A DNA stretch of 64,000 bases from Rhizobium sullae (GTDB taxonomy: Bacteria; Pseudomonadota; Alphaproteobacteria; Rhizobiales; Rhizobiaceae), in contig NZ_CP104143.1 in assembly GCF_025200715.1 (NCBI RefSeq), positions 2,232,001 through 2,296,000 of the forward strand, read 5' to 3'. How positions within the stretch are numbered: position 1 is the stretch's first letter; each line of letters starts with the position of its first letter. The position numbers and the translations under genes were made by a program. Shown in pieces: positions 26,408-35,332 of the stretch. The notes under the pieces were generated by a model. The model was not told where the DNA came from. It ran no database searches and worked only from the letters and a program-made list of their open reading frames with translations.

Positions 26408-27127
26408 ATGAAAAAGCTCCTGCTCCTTGCTCTTCTGGCGCTGCATTGCGCAGCGCCGGCACGGTCGCAGACGGTAAATTTCACAACCGAGGAGTACCCG
26501 CCCTTCAACTATCGTGATGGAAAGGCGATCAAAGGCGCGACCGTCGAACAAGTCGAAAAGATCATGGCTGATATCGGCATCGACTATGCGATGGAGGTGC
26601 TACCCTGGGCCCGGGCCTATAGCCTTGCGCAATCGCAACCCATGACCTGCGTCTTTGCCACGGCGCACAATGCGCTGCGCGATCCGCTCTTCAAATGGAT
26701 CGAACCGCTGCTCGTCGACCGCAACATCCTGATCACGCGGAAGGGATCGGGCGTCGTTGCAAAAGATCTTGAGGAGGCCAAGAAATATATCATCGGCACG
26801 CAGCGCGAGGATTATACCGAGATGGTACTAAGAGAGAAGGGCTTCACCAAGCTTGACGTCGCGACGGATTTCAATGCCACGCTTCGCAAGCTTCTCGGCA
26901 GCCGTATCGACATGATGCCCATTTCGGAAATCTATTTCGAGAAGCTGAAGACGGATCAACCGGTGGAGATGGTGACCATGCTCTCCTCGCAGCCGATGGG
27001 CATAGCCTGCCACAAGGATTTTCCATCCGATCTGCAAGCCAGGATGCAGGCCGCGCTCGACAAGCTGATCGCCGACGGTACGCAGAAAGAGATTTTCCTG
27101 AAGTACGGACTGAACCTCGGCAACTGA
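26408..27127 (+). CDS. Periplasmic solute-binding protein (amino-acid-type fold)
   Basis: SBP family 3-like protein of 239 residues with a signal peptide (MKKLLLLALLALHCAAPARS, cleavage near residue 20). EEYPPFNYRDG, GATVEQVEKIMADIGI and MEVLPWARAYSLAQ are typical of type 3 binding domains. No ABC permease or ATPase gene is nearby. It lies 25 bases after the GGDEF-EAL gene, so it may act as a periplasmic ligand sensor for that protein rather than in transport. ATG 26408 follows GAAGGAGGGAATGCG. Confidence 0.85.
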   Translation: MKKLLLLALLALHCAAPARSQTVNFTTEEYPPFNYRDGKAIKGATVEQVEKIMADIGIDYAMEVLPWARAYSLAQSQPMTCVFATAHNALRDPLFKWIEPLLVDRNILITRKGSGVVAKDLEEAKKYIIGTQREDYTEMVLREKGFTKLDVATDFNATLRKLLGSRIDMMPISEIYFEKLKTDQPVEMVTMLSSQPMGIACHKDFPSDLQARMQAALDKLIADGTQKEIFLKYGLNLGN

Positions 27128-27207
27128 CGCCGCCTTGCCTTTGCGCTTGACTTCCCGCCCGTTTCGCGGTGGTGAAACGGGCGAAGTATTGAAGGAGCGG
27201 ACTGCCA

Positions 27208-27930
27208 ATGCTGATCATCGCGGGTCTCGGCAATCCCGGAAGCAAATATGCCCGAAACCGTCACAATATCGGCTTCATGGCAGCCGACGCCATTCACCGG
27301 CGTCACAACTTCTCGCCCTGGTCCAAGAAGTTCAAGGCGGAAATTTCGGAAGGCGAGCTTGGTGGCGAAAAGGTGCTGTTGATCAAGCCGCAGACCTACA
27401 TGAACCTTTCGGGCGAGGCCGTCGGCGAAGCGATGCGCTTCTACAAGCTGCAGCCCGCTGATCTCGTTGCCATTTATGACGAACTGGACCTCCCTCCCGG
27501 CAAAGCCCGGCTGAAGACCGGCGGCGGCAATGGCGGCCATAACGGCATCCGGTCGCTCGACGCGCATTGCGGCAAGGAGTACCGGCGCTTGCGCCTCGGC
27601 ATCGGTCACCCTGGCGTCAAGGAGCTGGTGCAGCACCACGTCCTCAGCGATTTCGCCAAGGCCGACCAGACCTGGCTGGAGCTACTTCTGGAAACGCTTG
27701 CCGACAATGCCGATATGCTTGTGCGCAAAGAGGATTCGCAGCTGATGAACAAGCTCGCTCTTGCCGTCGGCGGCAAGGCGGCGGAGGAGGAGGAGAAGCC
27801 GAAGCCGCAGAAAAAGCAGGCAGCGCAATCGCACATCCCTCAGGCACGCAATCACGCTCAGCCGAAGCTGCCCGCGACCGGCCCCATGGCCGAGATGCTG
27901 AAGAAGATATTCGGCAACAAAGGCGAGTAG
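27208..27930 (+). CDS. pth: Peptidyl-tRNA hydrolase
   Basis: Cleaves peptidyl-tRNAs released from stalled ribosomes. 240 residues; N-terminus [18 protein letters not shown] with the catalytic His, [14 protein letters not shown] with the active-site Asp, and [12 protein letters not shown]. The usual enzyme is about 190 residues; residues ~190-240 add a Lys/Pro/Gln-rich tail ([12 protein letters not shown]) common in rhizobial homologues. ATG preceded by GAAGGAGCG. The next gene starts six bases after its stop. Confidence 0.97.
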   Translation: MLIIAGLGNPGSKYARNRHNIGFMAADAIHRRHNFSPWSKKFKAEISEGELGGEKVLLIKPQTYMNLSGEAVGEAMRFYKLQPADLVAIYDELDLPPGKARLKTGGGNGGHNGIRSLDAHCGKEYRRLRLGIGHPGVKELVQHHVLSDFAKADQTWLELLLETLADNADMLVRKEDSQLMNKLALAVGGKAAEEEEKPKPQKKQAAQSHIPQARNHAQPKLPATGPMAEMLKKIFGNKGE

Positions 27931-27935
27931 GCAAG

Positions 27936-28391
27936 ATGCCGAAGCGAGATATCTTGATCAGGTCCGCGGGCCCCAACGACCTACTGGCGCTTCTCGATCT
28001 CTACCACCACCTTAATCCCGATGATCCCGCGATCGATCCGGCACGGGCAAACGAGCGCTTTGCGGCCATCCTCGCTCAACCGGGCATGACCATATTTATC
28101 GCGCTGGCCGACGACGTGCCCGTCGCATCCGCTACGCTGATCATCACACCTAATCCGACGCGAAACGGTGCCCCATACGCCCTGATCGAGAATGTCATCA
28201 CACATGCCGACCATCGCAGGAAGGGCTATGGCGGCGCGTTGATCCGGCATGCCTGCGCAACGGCCTGGGAGGAGAATTGCTATAAAGTGATGCTCCTCTC
28301 CGGTTCAAAGAACCCTGAGACCCTGCGTTTCTATGAAAACTGTGGTTTCATGCGGGATAAGACCGGCTGTCAGATCAGGCGCCCTGGCTGA
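27936..28391 (+). CDS. GNAT-family N-acetyltransferase
   Basis: Acetyltransferase of 151 residues with a complete GNAT core: IENVITHADHRRKGYGGALI (acetyl-CoA loop RRKGYG) and SGSKNPETLRFYENCGF. It is six bases downstream of pth, so probably translated from the same message. The substrate is unknown. Confidence 0.88.
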   Translation: MPKRDILIRSAGPNDLLALLDLYHHLNPDDPAIDPARANERFAAILAQPGMTIFIALADDVPVASATLIITPNPTRNGAPYALIENVITHADHRRKGYGGALIRHACATAWEENCYKVMLLSGSKNPETLRFYENCGFMRDKTGCQIRRPG

Positions 28392-28524
28392 TCAAAGGGA
28401 TTTATGCATTCGGTGGGCCGCGTGGGCGATTTTTCGCCAGAAGCAGCCACCCCGAATACCCTGGATTGAACGACAAGCTTCAGGCTGCACTGAGGTCAAT
28501 CGTCATCATCGTAATGGCGCCTGC

Positions 28525-28779
28525 CTAGCGCCGGTTGCCCTCATGGCCACTCCGCCAGTCGTCGCGATAGACCCGACGCAAAACGTAGCGTTCGCAATAG
28601 GCGTCTTCAGCCGTCTTCAGCCGTCTTCGGCCGTCTTCGCAATAGGTATCGACAACCCGCTCGCGCACGACACCGTTATTGGAAGAGCTGTTCGAGCTCG
28701 TATTCGACGATTGGCTCCCGGCCTCCGCCAGGCTGGTCGTCATCGCCATGGCAGCAAATAGGACGAGTTGCGTGCGCAT
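28525..28779 (-). CDS. Small secreted protein with repeat-generated segment
   Basis: 84 residues with a signal peptide (MRTQLVLFAAMAMTTSLAEA). The mature part is Ser/Asn-rich and then YCEDGRRRLKTAEDAYCERY followed by a basic tail. The YCE duplications come from a 10-bp tandem repeat in the gene (28601-28640). No family is recognised. Four copies give a 40-bp block that is not a multiple of three, so changes in copy number would shift the frame. Confidence 0.55.
   Translation of the reverse strand: MRTQLVLFAAMAMTTSLAEAGSQSSNTSSNSSSNNGVVRERVVDTYCEDGRRRLKTAEDAYCERYVLRRVYRDDWRSGHEGNRR
28601..28640. repeat. Four tandem 10-bp repeats
   Basis: Units GCGTCTTCAG, CCGTCTTCAG, CCGTCTTCGG and CCGTCTTCGC, flanked on both sides by a direct repeat TTCGCAATAGG (28591-28601 and 28636-28646). 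It lies inside the small secreted-protein gene. Confidence 0.9.
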
Positions 28780-28910
28780 CTGCTTCTCCTTCCATCACTA
28801 CAGGTTCAGCCACGAAGCCTGAACTGGCAATGAACCGCGAGGTCTTTGTCATCGATCGCAAATCCAGCGCGATTTGACGGATGGCGGTTTCAGAAGACTG
28901 GAAACGGTAG

Positions 28911-29222
28911 CTACTCTTCCGGCTCGGCCGTAAACATCAGCGGGAAGCTCGCCTCCTTGGCATAATCCATCGCCTCCTTGACCTTCGTCTCGGCGATATC
29001 CTTGGCGCAGACGACGACCACGCTGGAGCCCATTTTATGCGCCGTCATCATCACACGGTAACCCGTCTCCTCGCTCATCCGGAAGACGGCCTTGAGGATC
29101 ATGACCACAAATTCGCGCGGCGTATAATCGTCGTTGAAAAGAAGAACCTTGTAGAGCTTCGGCTTATCCAGCTTCAGCTTGACCTTCGTTTTCGGCTTTA
29201 TGGCAACGTCGTTGTCACTCAT
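28911..29222 (-). CDS. clpS2: ATP-dependent Clp protease adaptor ClpS2
   Basis: Adaptor that delivers N-degron substrates to ClpAP. 103 residues from ATG 29222 (an upstream start would add 17 poorly conserved residues). The core is complete: KLYKVLLFNDDYTPREFVVM with the NDDYTP motif, VMMTAHKMG and FPLMFTAEPEE. The short Lys-rich N-terminus and the TAEPEE end resemble the second, ClpS2-type, adaptor of rhizobia rather than ClpS1. There is no clpA next to it. Confidence 0.92.
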   Translation of the reverse strand: MSDNDVAIKPKTKVKLKLDKPKLYKVLLFNDDYTPREFVVMILKAVFRMSEETGYRVMMTAHKMGSSVVVVCAKDIAETKVKEAMDYAKEASFPLMFTAEPEE

Positions 29223-29283
29223 CGGAAAATCCACCCGTTGATGACATGAGAGGGAGTTTTCTAAATTAGACAATTATTGTCGG

Positions 29284-29444
29284 CTAGGAAATTTCGACGC
29301 TCACCTGTCGATTGCAAGCACGGACTACAGCTTTTCGATCAGGTAAGAGCTCAAGTTCAAGCTCGTCGCCGGGTTTGACACCAAGATGGTCGAGGATCTC
29401 CTTCGTGAGGGTCACTGACCTTTCGGTGAAATCCGCAATATCAC
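29284..29444 (-). pseudogene. Frameshifted AbrB/MazE-type antitoxin
   Basis: Minus strand. GTG at 29444 opens VILRISPKGQ, the usual start of an AbrB/MazE DNA-binding antitoxin. Near 29416 one base is missing (GGTCAGTGACC where GGTCAGGTGACC would keep frame); the next frame continues VTLTKEILDHLGVKPGDELE and VVRACNRQVSVEIS to the stop at 29284. Joined it would be about 53 residues. No toxin gene is next to it. Confidence 0.7.
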
Positions 29445-29590
29445 GTCTCGAAATCTCCGCGTGCAGAAAGAATAGGCCAGCATCGCCCCATCGGCAAGTG
29501 AGCAGCGGTAAAAGTGCCCGAAGACTTGACCGCATGGCTCCTTTATCCCATAGGCAAGGCAACGATTTCAGCGAATACGGACATCCAGCC

Positions 29591-30694
29591 ATGGGCTTCA
29601 AATGCGGTATCGTCGGTCTGCCGAACGTCGGCAAGTCGACACTCTTCAACGCGCTCACCAAGACGGCAGCGGCGCAGGCAGCGAACTATCCCTTCTGCAC
29701 GATCGAGCCGAACACCGGTGAAGTTGCCGTTCCCGATCCGCGGATGCAGAAACTTGCCTCGGTCGCCGGCTCGAAAGAAATTATTCCCACCCGCATTTCC
29801 TTCGTCGATATCGCCGGTCTCGTGCGCGGCGCGTCCAAGGGTGAAGGACTCGGCAACAAGTTCCTCGCCAATATCCGCGAGGTCGATGCCGTCGTGCATG
29901 TGCTGCGCTGCTTTGAGGATGACGATGTCACCCATGTCGAAGGCCGCATCAATCCGGTCAGCGACGCCGAAACCGTCGAAACCGAGCTGATGCTCGCCGA
30001 CCTTGAAAGTCTGGAGCGCCGTGTCGAGCAAACCCGTAAACGCGCCGCCTCCAAGGACAAGGAATCGCTGGCCCAGCTTCCCGTCATGGAAGCGGTGATC
30101 AAGCTCCTCAACGAAGGGAAACCGGCACGCCTCTTGCTGAAGACACTCGGCGCCGACGAGATCGAAATCCTGAAGGGCCTGAACCTTCTGACGTCCCATC
30201 CGGTGCTCTACGTTTGTAACGTCGCGGAAGCCGATGCCGCGGCCGGCAACGAACATACCGAGGCTGTTGCCGAGATGGCGAAAGCCCAAGGCGCCGAATG
30301 CGTGATCATCTCGGCCGCGATCGAATCCGAAGTGGCTCAACTGCCGGAAGAAGAAAGCAAAGAATTCCTCTCCGCACTTGGTCTCGAAGAGGCCGGCCTC
30401 GATCGCCTGATCCGTGCGGGCTATCACTTGCTCGACCTGATCACCTATTTCACCGTCGGCCCCAAAGAGACCCGCGCCTGGACGATCGTGCGCGGCACCA
30501 AGGCGCCGGCCGCTGCCGGCGTCATCCACACGGATTTCGAACGCGGCTTCATCCGCGCCTTCACTATCGCCTATGATGACTACATCGCGCTCGGCGGCGA
30601 AACCGGCGCGAAGGAAGCCGGCAAAGCCCGGGACGAAGGCAAGGAATATGTAGTTCAGGATGGCGACGTGATCCACTTCCGCTTCAATACCTGA
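29591..30694 (+). CDS. ychF: Redox-regulated ribosome-binding ATPase YchF
   Basis: OBG-family P-loop NTPase of 367 residues from ATG 29591. Motifs: GLPNVGKSTLFNAL (P-loop), NYPFCTIEPN (switch), VDIAGLVRGASKGEGLGN, and a C-terminal TGS domain (FTVGPKETRAWTIVRG, HTDFERGFIRAFTI). It binds the ribosome and prefers ATP in studied relatives. The length fits the family exactly. Confidence 0.97.
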   Translation: MGFKCGIVGLPNVGKSTLFNALTKTAAAQAANYPFCTIEPNTGEVAVPDPRMQKLASVAGSKEIIPTRISFVDIAGLVRGASKGEGLGNKFLANIREVDAVVHVLRCFEDDDVTHVEGRINPVSDAETVETELMLADLESLERRVEQTRKRAASKDKESLAQLPVMEAVIKLLNEGKPARLLLKTLGADEIEILKGLNLLTSHPVLYVCNVAEADAAAGNEHTEAVAEMAKAQGAECVIISAAIESEVAQLPEEESKEFLSALGLEEAGLDRLIRAGYHLLDLITYFTVGPKETRAWTIVRGTKAPAAAGVIHTDFERGFIRAFTIAYDDYIALGGETGAKEAGKARDEGKEYVVQDGDVIHFRFNT

Positions 30695-30726
30695 TTGGCA
30701 CCACGGCCGAGGGAGGACGAGGCCAG

Positions 30727-31188
30727 ATGAAGCTAACTTTTGAAGACTTCGAACCGGGCCGCACTTTTGCGTTAGGCCCGGTCGCCGTGACGGCGCAGGA
30801 AATTATCGAGTTCGCAACCGAATTCGATCCGCAGCCGATGCATATGGACGAGACCGCCGGGCGCGCGAGCATCCTCGGCGGGCTCGCAGCTTCAGGCTGG
30901 CACACCTCAGCCCTCTTCATGCGCATGATGGCTTACGGCTATCTGTTGAATTCCCGTTCCGAGGGCGCGCCGGGCATCGATCTCATGGAATGGAAGAAGC
31001 CTGTGCTGGCCGGCGACACGCTATCCGGCCGCTCGACTGTACTCGAAGCGCGCACCATGCGCTCGCGGCCCGGCATCGGCATCGCCCGGTTCAAGCATGA
31101 GGTCCAGAATCAGCGCGGCGATCTGGTCTGCTACTGCGAAAACTGGATCATGTTCGGCATGCGCGATGCAGCGGAGGCAAACCCATGA
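30727..31188 (+). CDS. MaoC-family dehydratase (first of pair)
   Basis: Hot-dog-fold protein of 153 residues: EFATEFDPQPMHMDETAG matches the hydratase motif with the catalytic Asp and His, followed by GGLAASGWHTSALFMR. Likely an (R)-specific enoyl-CoA hydratase or related acyl-CoA enzyme. It overlaps the next MaoC gene by four bases (ATGA at 31185), so the two probably form a heteromer. Confidence 0.88.
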   Translation: MKLTFEDFEPGRTFALGPVAVTAQEIIEFATEFDPQPMHMDETAGRASILGGLAASGWHTSALFMRMMAYGYLLNSRSEGAPGIDLMEWKKPVLAGDTLSGRSTVLEARTMRSRPGIGIARFKHEVQNQRGDLVCYCENWIMFGMRDAAEANP

Positions 31189-31652
31189 GGATGGCAAAGC
31201 TTTACACGATCGGCGAAAAGACGGTGATCGGCAGCTATACGTTTACCGAGAAACGGATCGTCCATTTCGCCACGCGTTTCGACCCGCAGCGCTTCCATGT
31301 CGACAAGGAGGCAGCCAGGAAGACGCTCTTCGGCAATCTCTGCGCCTCCGGCTGGCACACCTGCGCTGCGTGGATGCGGACGTTCCTGGACTACTGGGAA
31401 AAGGAAACCGCACGGCTTGCCAGGGAAGGCATCGCCCCGCCGAAACTCGGCCCCTCGCCAGGCTTCCAGAAGCTGCAATGGCTGCGCCCGGTCTTCGTCG
31501 ACGAGACGGTCAGCTACTCGGTGACCTTGCTTGCCAGCCGGCCTCTCACATCGCGGCCGGGCTGGTTCCTCAATTCAATTCTCAACGAAGGCGTCAATCA
31601 GGACGGCACGCCCGTCATCCGCTTCGAAAGCAGCGTGCTGGAATTCGAGTAA
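31185..31652 (+). CDS. MaoC-family dehydratase (second of pair)
   Basis: 155 residues, paralogous to the preceding protein: HFATRFDPQRFHVDKEAA and GNLCASGWHTCAAWMR. Both proteins retain the FDPQ-x-H motif region, so either could carry the active site. Start overlaps the upstream stop; the stop lies ten bases from the convergent apt gene. Confidence 0.88.
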   Translation: MRMAKLYTIGEKTVIGSYTFTEKRIVHFATRFDPQRFHVDKEAARKTLFGNLCASGWHTCAAWMRTFLDYWEKETARLAREGIAPPKLGPSPGFQKLQWLRPVFVDETVSYSVTLLASRPLTSRPGWFLNSILNEGVNQDGTPVIRFESSVLEFE

Positions 31653-31661
31653 TGCCGAAGC

Positions 31662-32204
31662 TCAATGCCCGGCAAATTCGACCAGCGTGTGGACCTTGAC
31701 GCCAAGCTCCTCGAGCTTCCTGCGTCCGCCGAGATCCGGCAGATCGATGACGAAGCACGCGCCGACGACGTCCGCGCCCATCTGGCGAAGCAGCTTCGTC
31801 GCGCCGACGGCCGTCCCGCCGGTCGCAATGAGGTCGTCCACGAGAATGACCTTTTCGCCCGGCTGAACCGCATCCCGGTGCATCTCCATCTCATCGACGC
31901 CATATTCCAGGCTGTAGGCGATCCGCACCGTGTCATGCGGCAGCTTGCCCTTCTTGCGGATCGGCACGAAGCCCGCCGAGAGCTGATGCGCCACAGCACC
32001 GCCGAGGATGAAACCCCGCGCTTCCATGCCGGCGATCTTGTCGATCTTCAGGCCCGCATAGGGCTGCACCAGTTCGTCCACGGCGCGGCGGAACGCCCGC
32101 GGATTGCCAAGCAGCGTCGTGATGTCGCGAAAGATGATGCCGGGCTTCGGATAGTCCGGGATGGAGCGGATGCTGGCCGCAAGCTCCGAGGCAATATTGT
32201 TCAT
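31662..32204 (-). CDS. apt: Adenine phosphoribosyltransferase
   Basis: Purine salvage enzyme making AMP from adenine and PRPP. 180 residues from ATG 32204 (a start 27 bases upstream is possible). Motifs: [29 protein letters not shown], and the PRPP loop [14 protein letters not shown]. It lies downstream of petC, separated from it by a shared terminator. Confidence 0.96.
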   Translation of the reverse strand: MNNIASELAASIRSIPDYPKPGIIFRDITTLLGNPRAFRRAVDELVQPYAGLKIDKIAGMEARGFILGGAVAHQLSAGFVPIRKKGKLPHDTVRIAYSLEYGVDEMEMHRDAVQPGEKVILVDDLIATGGTAVGATKLLRQMGADVVGACFVIDLPDLGGRRKLEELGVKVHTLVEFAGH

Positions 32205-32274
32205 GGAAAGTCCGTCTGTCTGCGAAGGCATTTAGTCGGCTGTACCCTATCAACTGACTGACATGGAACCAACC

Positions 32275-32301
32275 AAAAAGGCGGCCCGAAAGCCGCCTTT
32301 T
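32275..32301 (-). terminator. Terminator of the petABC operon
   Basis: AAAGGCGGC (32277-32285), loop CCGAAA, GCCGCCTTT (32292-32300). On the minus strand the hairpin is followed by TTTTT, giving a good Rho-independent terminator just past petC; runs of T on both sides may make it work in both directions. Confidence 0.88.
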
Positions 32302-32320
32302 GCTTGTTGAGTTAGACCAC

Positions 32321-33205
32321 TCAGTGTTCCTTGTTGGCGTAGACCGAGCGCTTCGTCAGGAAGATGAGCCCCGAGAAGATCAGCAGGAACACGATGACCA
32401 TGAAGCCGGTGCGCTTGCGCTCTTCGAGGTGCGGCTCTGCCGCCCACATCAGGAATGCCGAGACATCCTTGGAGTACTGGTCGACGGTCTGCGGCGTGCC
32501 GTCATCATAGGTCACCTGATCGTCCGAAAGCGGCTTCGGCATCGCAAAGGCCGCCGCCGCGTTGAAGTACGGGTTGTAATGCGCACCCTCCGGAACCTGG
32601 AAACCCGCCGGCGGCTCTTCATAGCCGGTCAACAGCGAGTAGATGTAGTCCGGCCCGCCTTCCTGATACTGGGTGAAGATATCGAAGACGAACTGCGGGA
32701 AGCCGCGGGTGATACCGCGGGCCTTCGCAATCAGCGAAAAGTCCGGCGGGGCCGCGCCATTGTTCGAGGCTGCAGCAGCCTGGGCGTTGGCGTAAGGCGA
32801 CGGAAAATAATCAGAGGCGATAGCCTTGCGTGTGAACATCTCACCCGCAGAATCCGGGCCATCCTGAACTTCGTAATTCGCGGCAAAAGCCTTGACCTGT
32901 GCCTCGGAGTAACCGAGTTCGCCGAGCATGCGGAACGGAACGAGGCTCATCGAGTGGCAGGCGGAACAGACTTCCGTATAGACCTTCAGGCCGCGCTGCA
33001 GCTGGCCCTTGTCATAATGGCCGAACGGGCCAGCGAAGCTCCAGTCCTGTTCGCGCGGGTGCTTCAGCGGGTAGTGCGGGGTGGCACCCTCCTCATGCTC
33101 GGCCGGAGCAGCGCCCTCGCCGGGCGTCGCTTCCTGGGCGAATGCAGCGCTTCCGAGGAAGGCTGCGACTGCGAGCGGCAGAATGCTTGCAACAAGCTTT
33201 TTCAT
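32321..33205 (-). CDS. petC: Cytochrome c1 of the bc1 complex
   Basis: 294 residues: signal peptide (MKKLVASILPLAVAAFLGSA, cleavage after AFA), an acidic Glu/Ala linker, the haem c motif CSACH at residues 80-84 followed by SMSLVPFRML, DYFPSPYANAQAA, and a C-terminal membrane anchor (MVIVFLLIFSGLIFL) ending YANKEH. It passes electrons from the Rieske protein to cytochrome c. It is the last gene of petABC, 21 bases after petB. Confidence 0.97.
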   Translation of the reverse strand: MKKLVASILPLAVAAFLGSAAFAQEATPGEGAAPAEHEEGATPHYPLKHPREQDWSFAGPFGHYDKGQLQRGLKVYTEVCSACHSMSLVPFRMLGELGYSEAQVKAFAANYEVQDGPDSAGEMFTRKAIASDYFPSPYANAQAAAASNNGAAPPDFSLIAKARGITRGFPQFVFDIFTQYQEGGPDYIYSLLTGYEEPPAGFQVPEGAHYNPYFNAAAAFAMPKPLSDDQVTYDDGTPQTVDQYSKDVSAFLMWAAEPHLEERKRTGFMVIVFLLIFSGLIFLTKRSVYANKEH

Positions 33206-33226
33206 CGTTCTATTCCTTCCGCTCGC

Positions 33227-34498
33227 TTATGCCTTGACCGTAGCAGTTTGTTGATTGCGCTTTTCCAGCACGGCTTCGGTGATCGAGTTTGGAATGCGGC
33301 GCGGCGTCTCGACGAGACCAAGCACCGGCATGGCGACCAGGAAGAAAGCAAAGTAAAGCAGCGTGCAGATCTGCGAGATCAGGACGAAAGAACCTTCCGC
33401 AGGTTGGGAACCGAGCCAGCCGAGGATGATCGCATCGATCACGAAGAGCCAGTAGAACATCTTGTACCACGGGCGGTAGACCGCAGAGCGGACCTTCGAC
33501 GTGTCGAGCCACGGCAGGAAGAACAGCACGATGATTGCGCCGAACATCACGAGGACGCCGCCGAGCTTGGAGTCGATGGGGCCGATGTTGAAGGTGATCG
33601 AGCGTAGCATCGCGTAGAACGGCAGGAAGTACCATTCCGGAACGATGTGGGCCGGCGTCTTCAGCGGGTCTGCCGGGATATAGTTGTCCGGATGGCCGAG
33701 GAAGTTCGGCATGTAGAAGACAAAGTAGGCGTAGACCAGCAGGAAGATCGAAACGCCGAGTGCGTCCTTCAGGGTAGCATAAGGCGTGAAGCGGACGGTG
33801 TCCGTCTTGGTCTTGACCTCGACGCCGGTCGGGTTCGTCTGACCGACGACGTGCAGCGCCCAGATATGCAGCACGACAACGCCTGCGATAATGAAGGGCA
33901 GCAGGTAGTGCAGCGAGAAGAAGCGGTTCAGCGTGGGGTTTTCGACTGCGAAGCCACCGAGCAGGAACTGCTGCACCCATTCGCCGACCAGCGGGAAGGC
34001 CGAGAAGAAGCCGGTGATGACGGTCGCGCCCCAGAAGGACATCTGCCCCCAGGGCAGGACGTAGCCCATGAAGCCGGTCGCCATCATCAGCAGGTAGATG
34101 AGAACACCGAGGATCCAGAGGATTTCGCGCGGCGCCTTGTAGGAGCCGTAGTAGAGGCCGCGGGCAATGTGCAGGTAGACAGCAACGAAGAAGAAGGATG
34201 CGCCGTTGGCATGCATGTAGCGCAGCAGCCAGCCGTGGTTGACGTCGCGCATGATCTTTTCGACGGCGTTGAAAGCGACCGAGGCCTCAGGGGCATAATG
34301 CATGGCGAGCACCACGCCGGTCAGGATCTGAGCGATCAGCATGACCGCAAGCATGGCGCCGAAGGTGTAGGCATAGTTCAGGTTACGCGGAACCGGATAT
34401 GCAACGAAGCTGTCGTAGACCATGCGCGGTAGCGGCAGGCGCGCGTCGATCCACTTCTCTAGGCCGGTTGATGGCTCGTAGCTGGAATGGCCACTCAT
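33227..34498 (-). CDS. petB: Cytochrome b of the bc1 complex
   Basis: 423-residue membrane protein with the eight helices of cytochrome b, full-length form. [20 protein letters not shown] and the paired haem-binding histidines are present, as is the Qo-site PEWY ([13 protein letters not shown]). It carries quinol oxidation and reduction sites. Located between petA (14 bases upstream) and petC. Confidence 0.98.
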   Translation of the reverse strand: MSGHSSYEPSTGLEKWIDARLPLPRMVYDSFVAYPVPRNLNYAYTFGAMLAVMLIAQILTGVVLAMHYAPEASVAFNAVEKIMRDVNHGWLLRYMHANGASFFFVAVYLHIARGLYYGSYKAPREILWILGVLIYLLMMATGFMGYVLPWGQMSFWGATVITGFFSAFPLVGEWVQQFLLGGFAVENPTLNRFFSLHYLLPFIIAGVVVLHIWALHVVGQTNPTGVEVKTKTDTVRFTPYATLKDALGVSIFLLVYAYFVFYMPNFLGHPDNYIPADPLKTPAHIVPEWYFLPFYAMLRSITFNIGPIDSKLGGVLVMFGAIIVLFFLPWLDTSKVRSAVYRPWYKMFYWLFVIDAIILGWLGSQPAEGSFVLISQICTLLYFAFFLVAMPVLGLVETPRRIPNSITEAVLEKRNQQTATVKA

Positions 34499-34512
34499 AA
34501 ATCAGTCTCCCC

Positions 34513-35091
34513 TCAACCGATCTTGATCATTGTATCGGAAACGAACGAATAGGTCGGAATCGGCAGATTCGTCGGCGCCGGACCTTTACGGATGCGGCCG
34601 GCCGTGTCGTAGACCGAGCCATGGCAGGGACAGAACCAACCATTGTATTCGCCGGCCTGCCCGAGCGGCACGCAGCCGAGATGGGTGCACGAGCCGATCA
34701 TGACGATCCAGTTTTCCTTGTCCTTGCCGGCAGAGCGGTCGATACCGGTTGCCTGCGCTTCGGCCGGAAGGTTCTCGTTGCGTGCAATCGGATCCTTGAG
34801 ATCCGAAAGCGGAACCTCGTCGGCAGCCTTTACTTCCTCGGGCGTACGGTTGCGGATGAAGACCGGCTTGCCGCGCCACTTCGCGGTCAGCGACATGCCG
34901 GGCTGGAGGCTCGATACATCGACTTCGATGGACGCGAGAGCGAGCGTGGACGCATCCGGACGCATCTGATCGATGAAAGGCCAGGCGACGGCCGCAGCGC
35001 CGACCGCGCCCGCCATACCAGTGGTGAGATAAAGGAAATCACGGCGCGTGGGCTCCGCTGAAGCCTCGCTTGTCGTTTCGTGTTCGCTCAC
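34513..35091 (-). CDS. petA: Rieske iron-sulphur subunit of the bc1 complex
   Basis: 192 residues. An N-terminal twin-arginine motif (RRDFLYLTTGMAGA) precedes the membrane anchor, so export by Tat is expected. The [2Fe-2S] ligands lie in CTHLGC and CPCHGS (GWFCPCHGSVYDTAGR). First gene of petABC; the 240 bases upstream presumably hold its promoter. Confidence 0.97.
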   Translation of the reverse strand: MSEHETTSEASAEPTRRDFLYLTTGMAGAVGAAAVAWPFIDQMRPDASTLALASIEVDVSSLQPGMSLTAKWRGKPVFIRNRTPEEVKAADEVPLSDLKDPIARNENLPAEAQATGIDRSAGKDKENWIVMIGSCTHLGCVPLGQAGEYNGWFCPCHGSVYDTAGRIRKGPAPTNLPIPTYSFVSDTMIKIG

Positions 35092-35332
35092 GGCTAAACC
35101 ATCCTCTGCGCAATTTTCGCGGAATTCCGCCCTGCCCCTCTACGCGGCGAATCCATATAGACACAGTTCGGCCATAGATTCCCCGCCAATCCGGCGCGTT
35201 CTATGCTTGATCGCAAATTATGTCCAGCCTTGACAAGGGGATGGGGGCACAATGTCGCGGGAAAATACGGATGAAATTTTTTTGGCAATCCGCAGGCTTC
35301 AACGGATCGAAGCCTAGCCGGCAGACGCTTTT

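Noticed and set aside
28601..28640. Short repeat as a possible CRISPR
   Set aside because: Units are 10 bp and contiguous with no spacers; no cas genes are present.
29543..30676. 377-codon open frame opposite ychF
   Set aside because: ychF is a universally conserved gene with complete motifs; the antisense frame is a composition artefact.
32300..33607. 435-codon plus-strand frame opposite petC and petB
   Set aside because: The minus strand encodes an unmistakable bc1 operon; the plus frame is Arg/Glu-rich without a fold.
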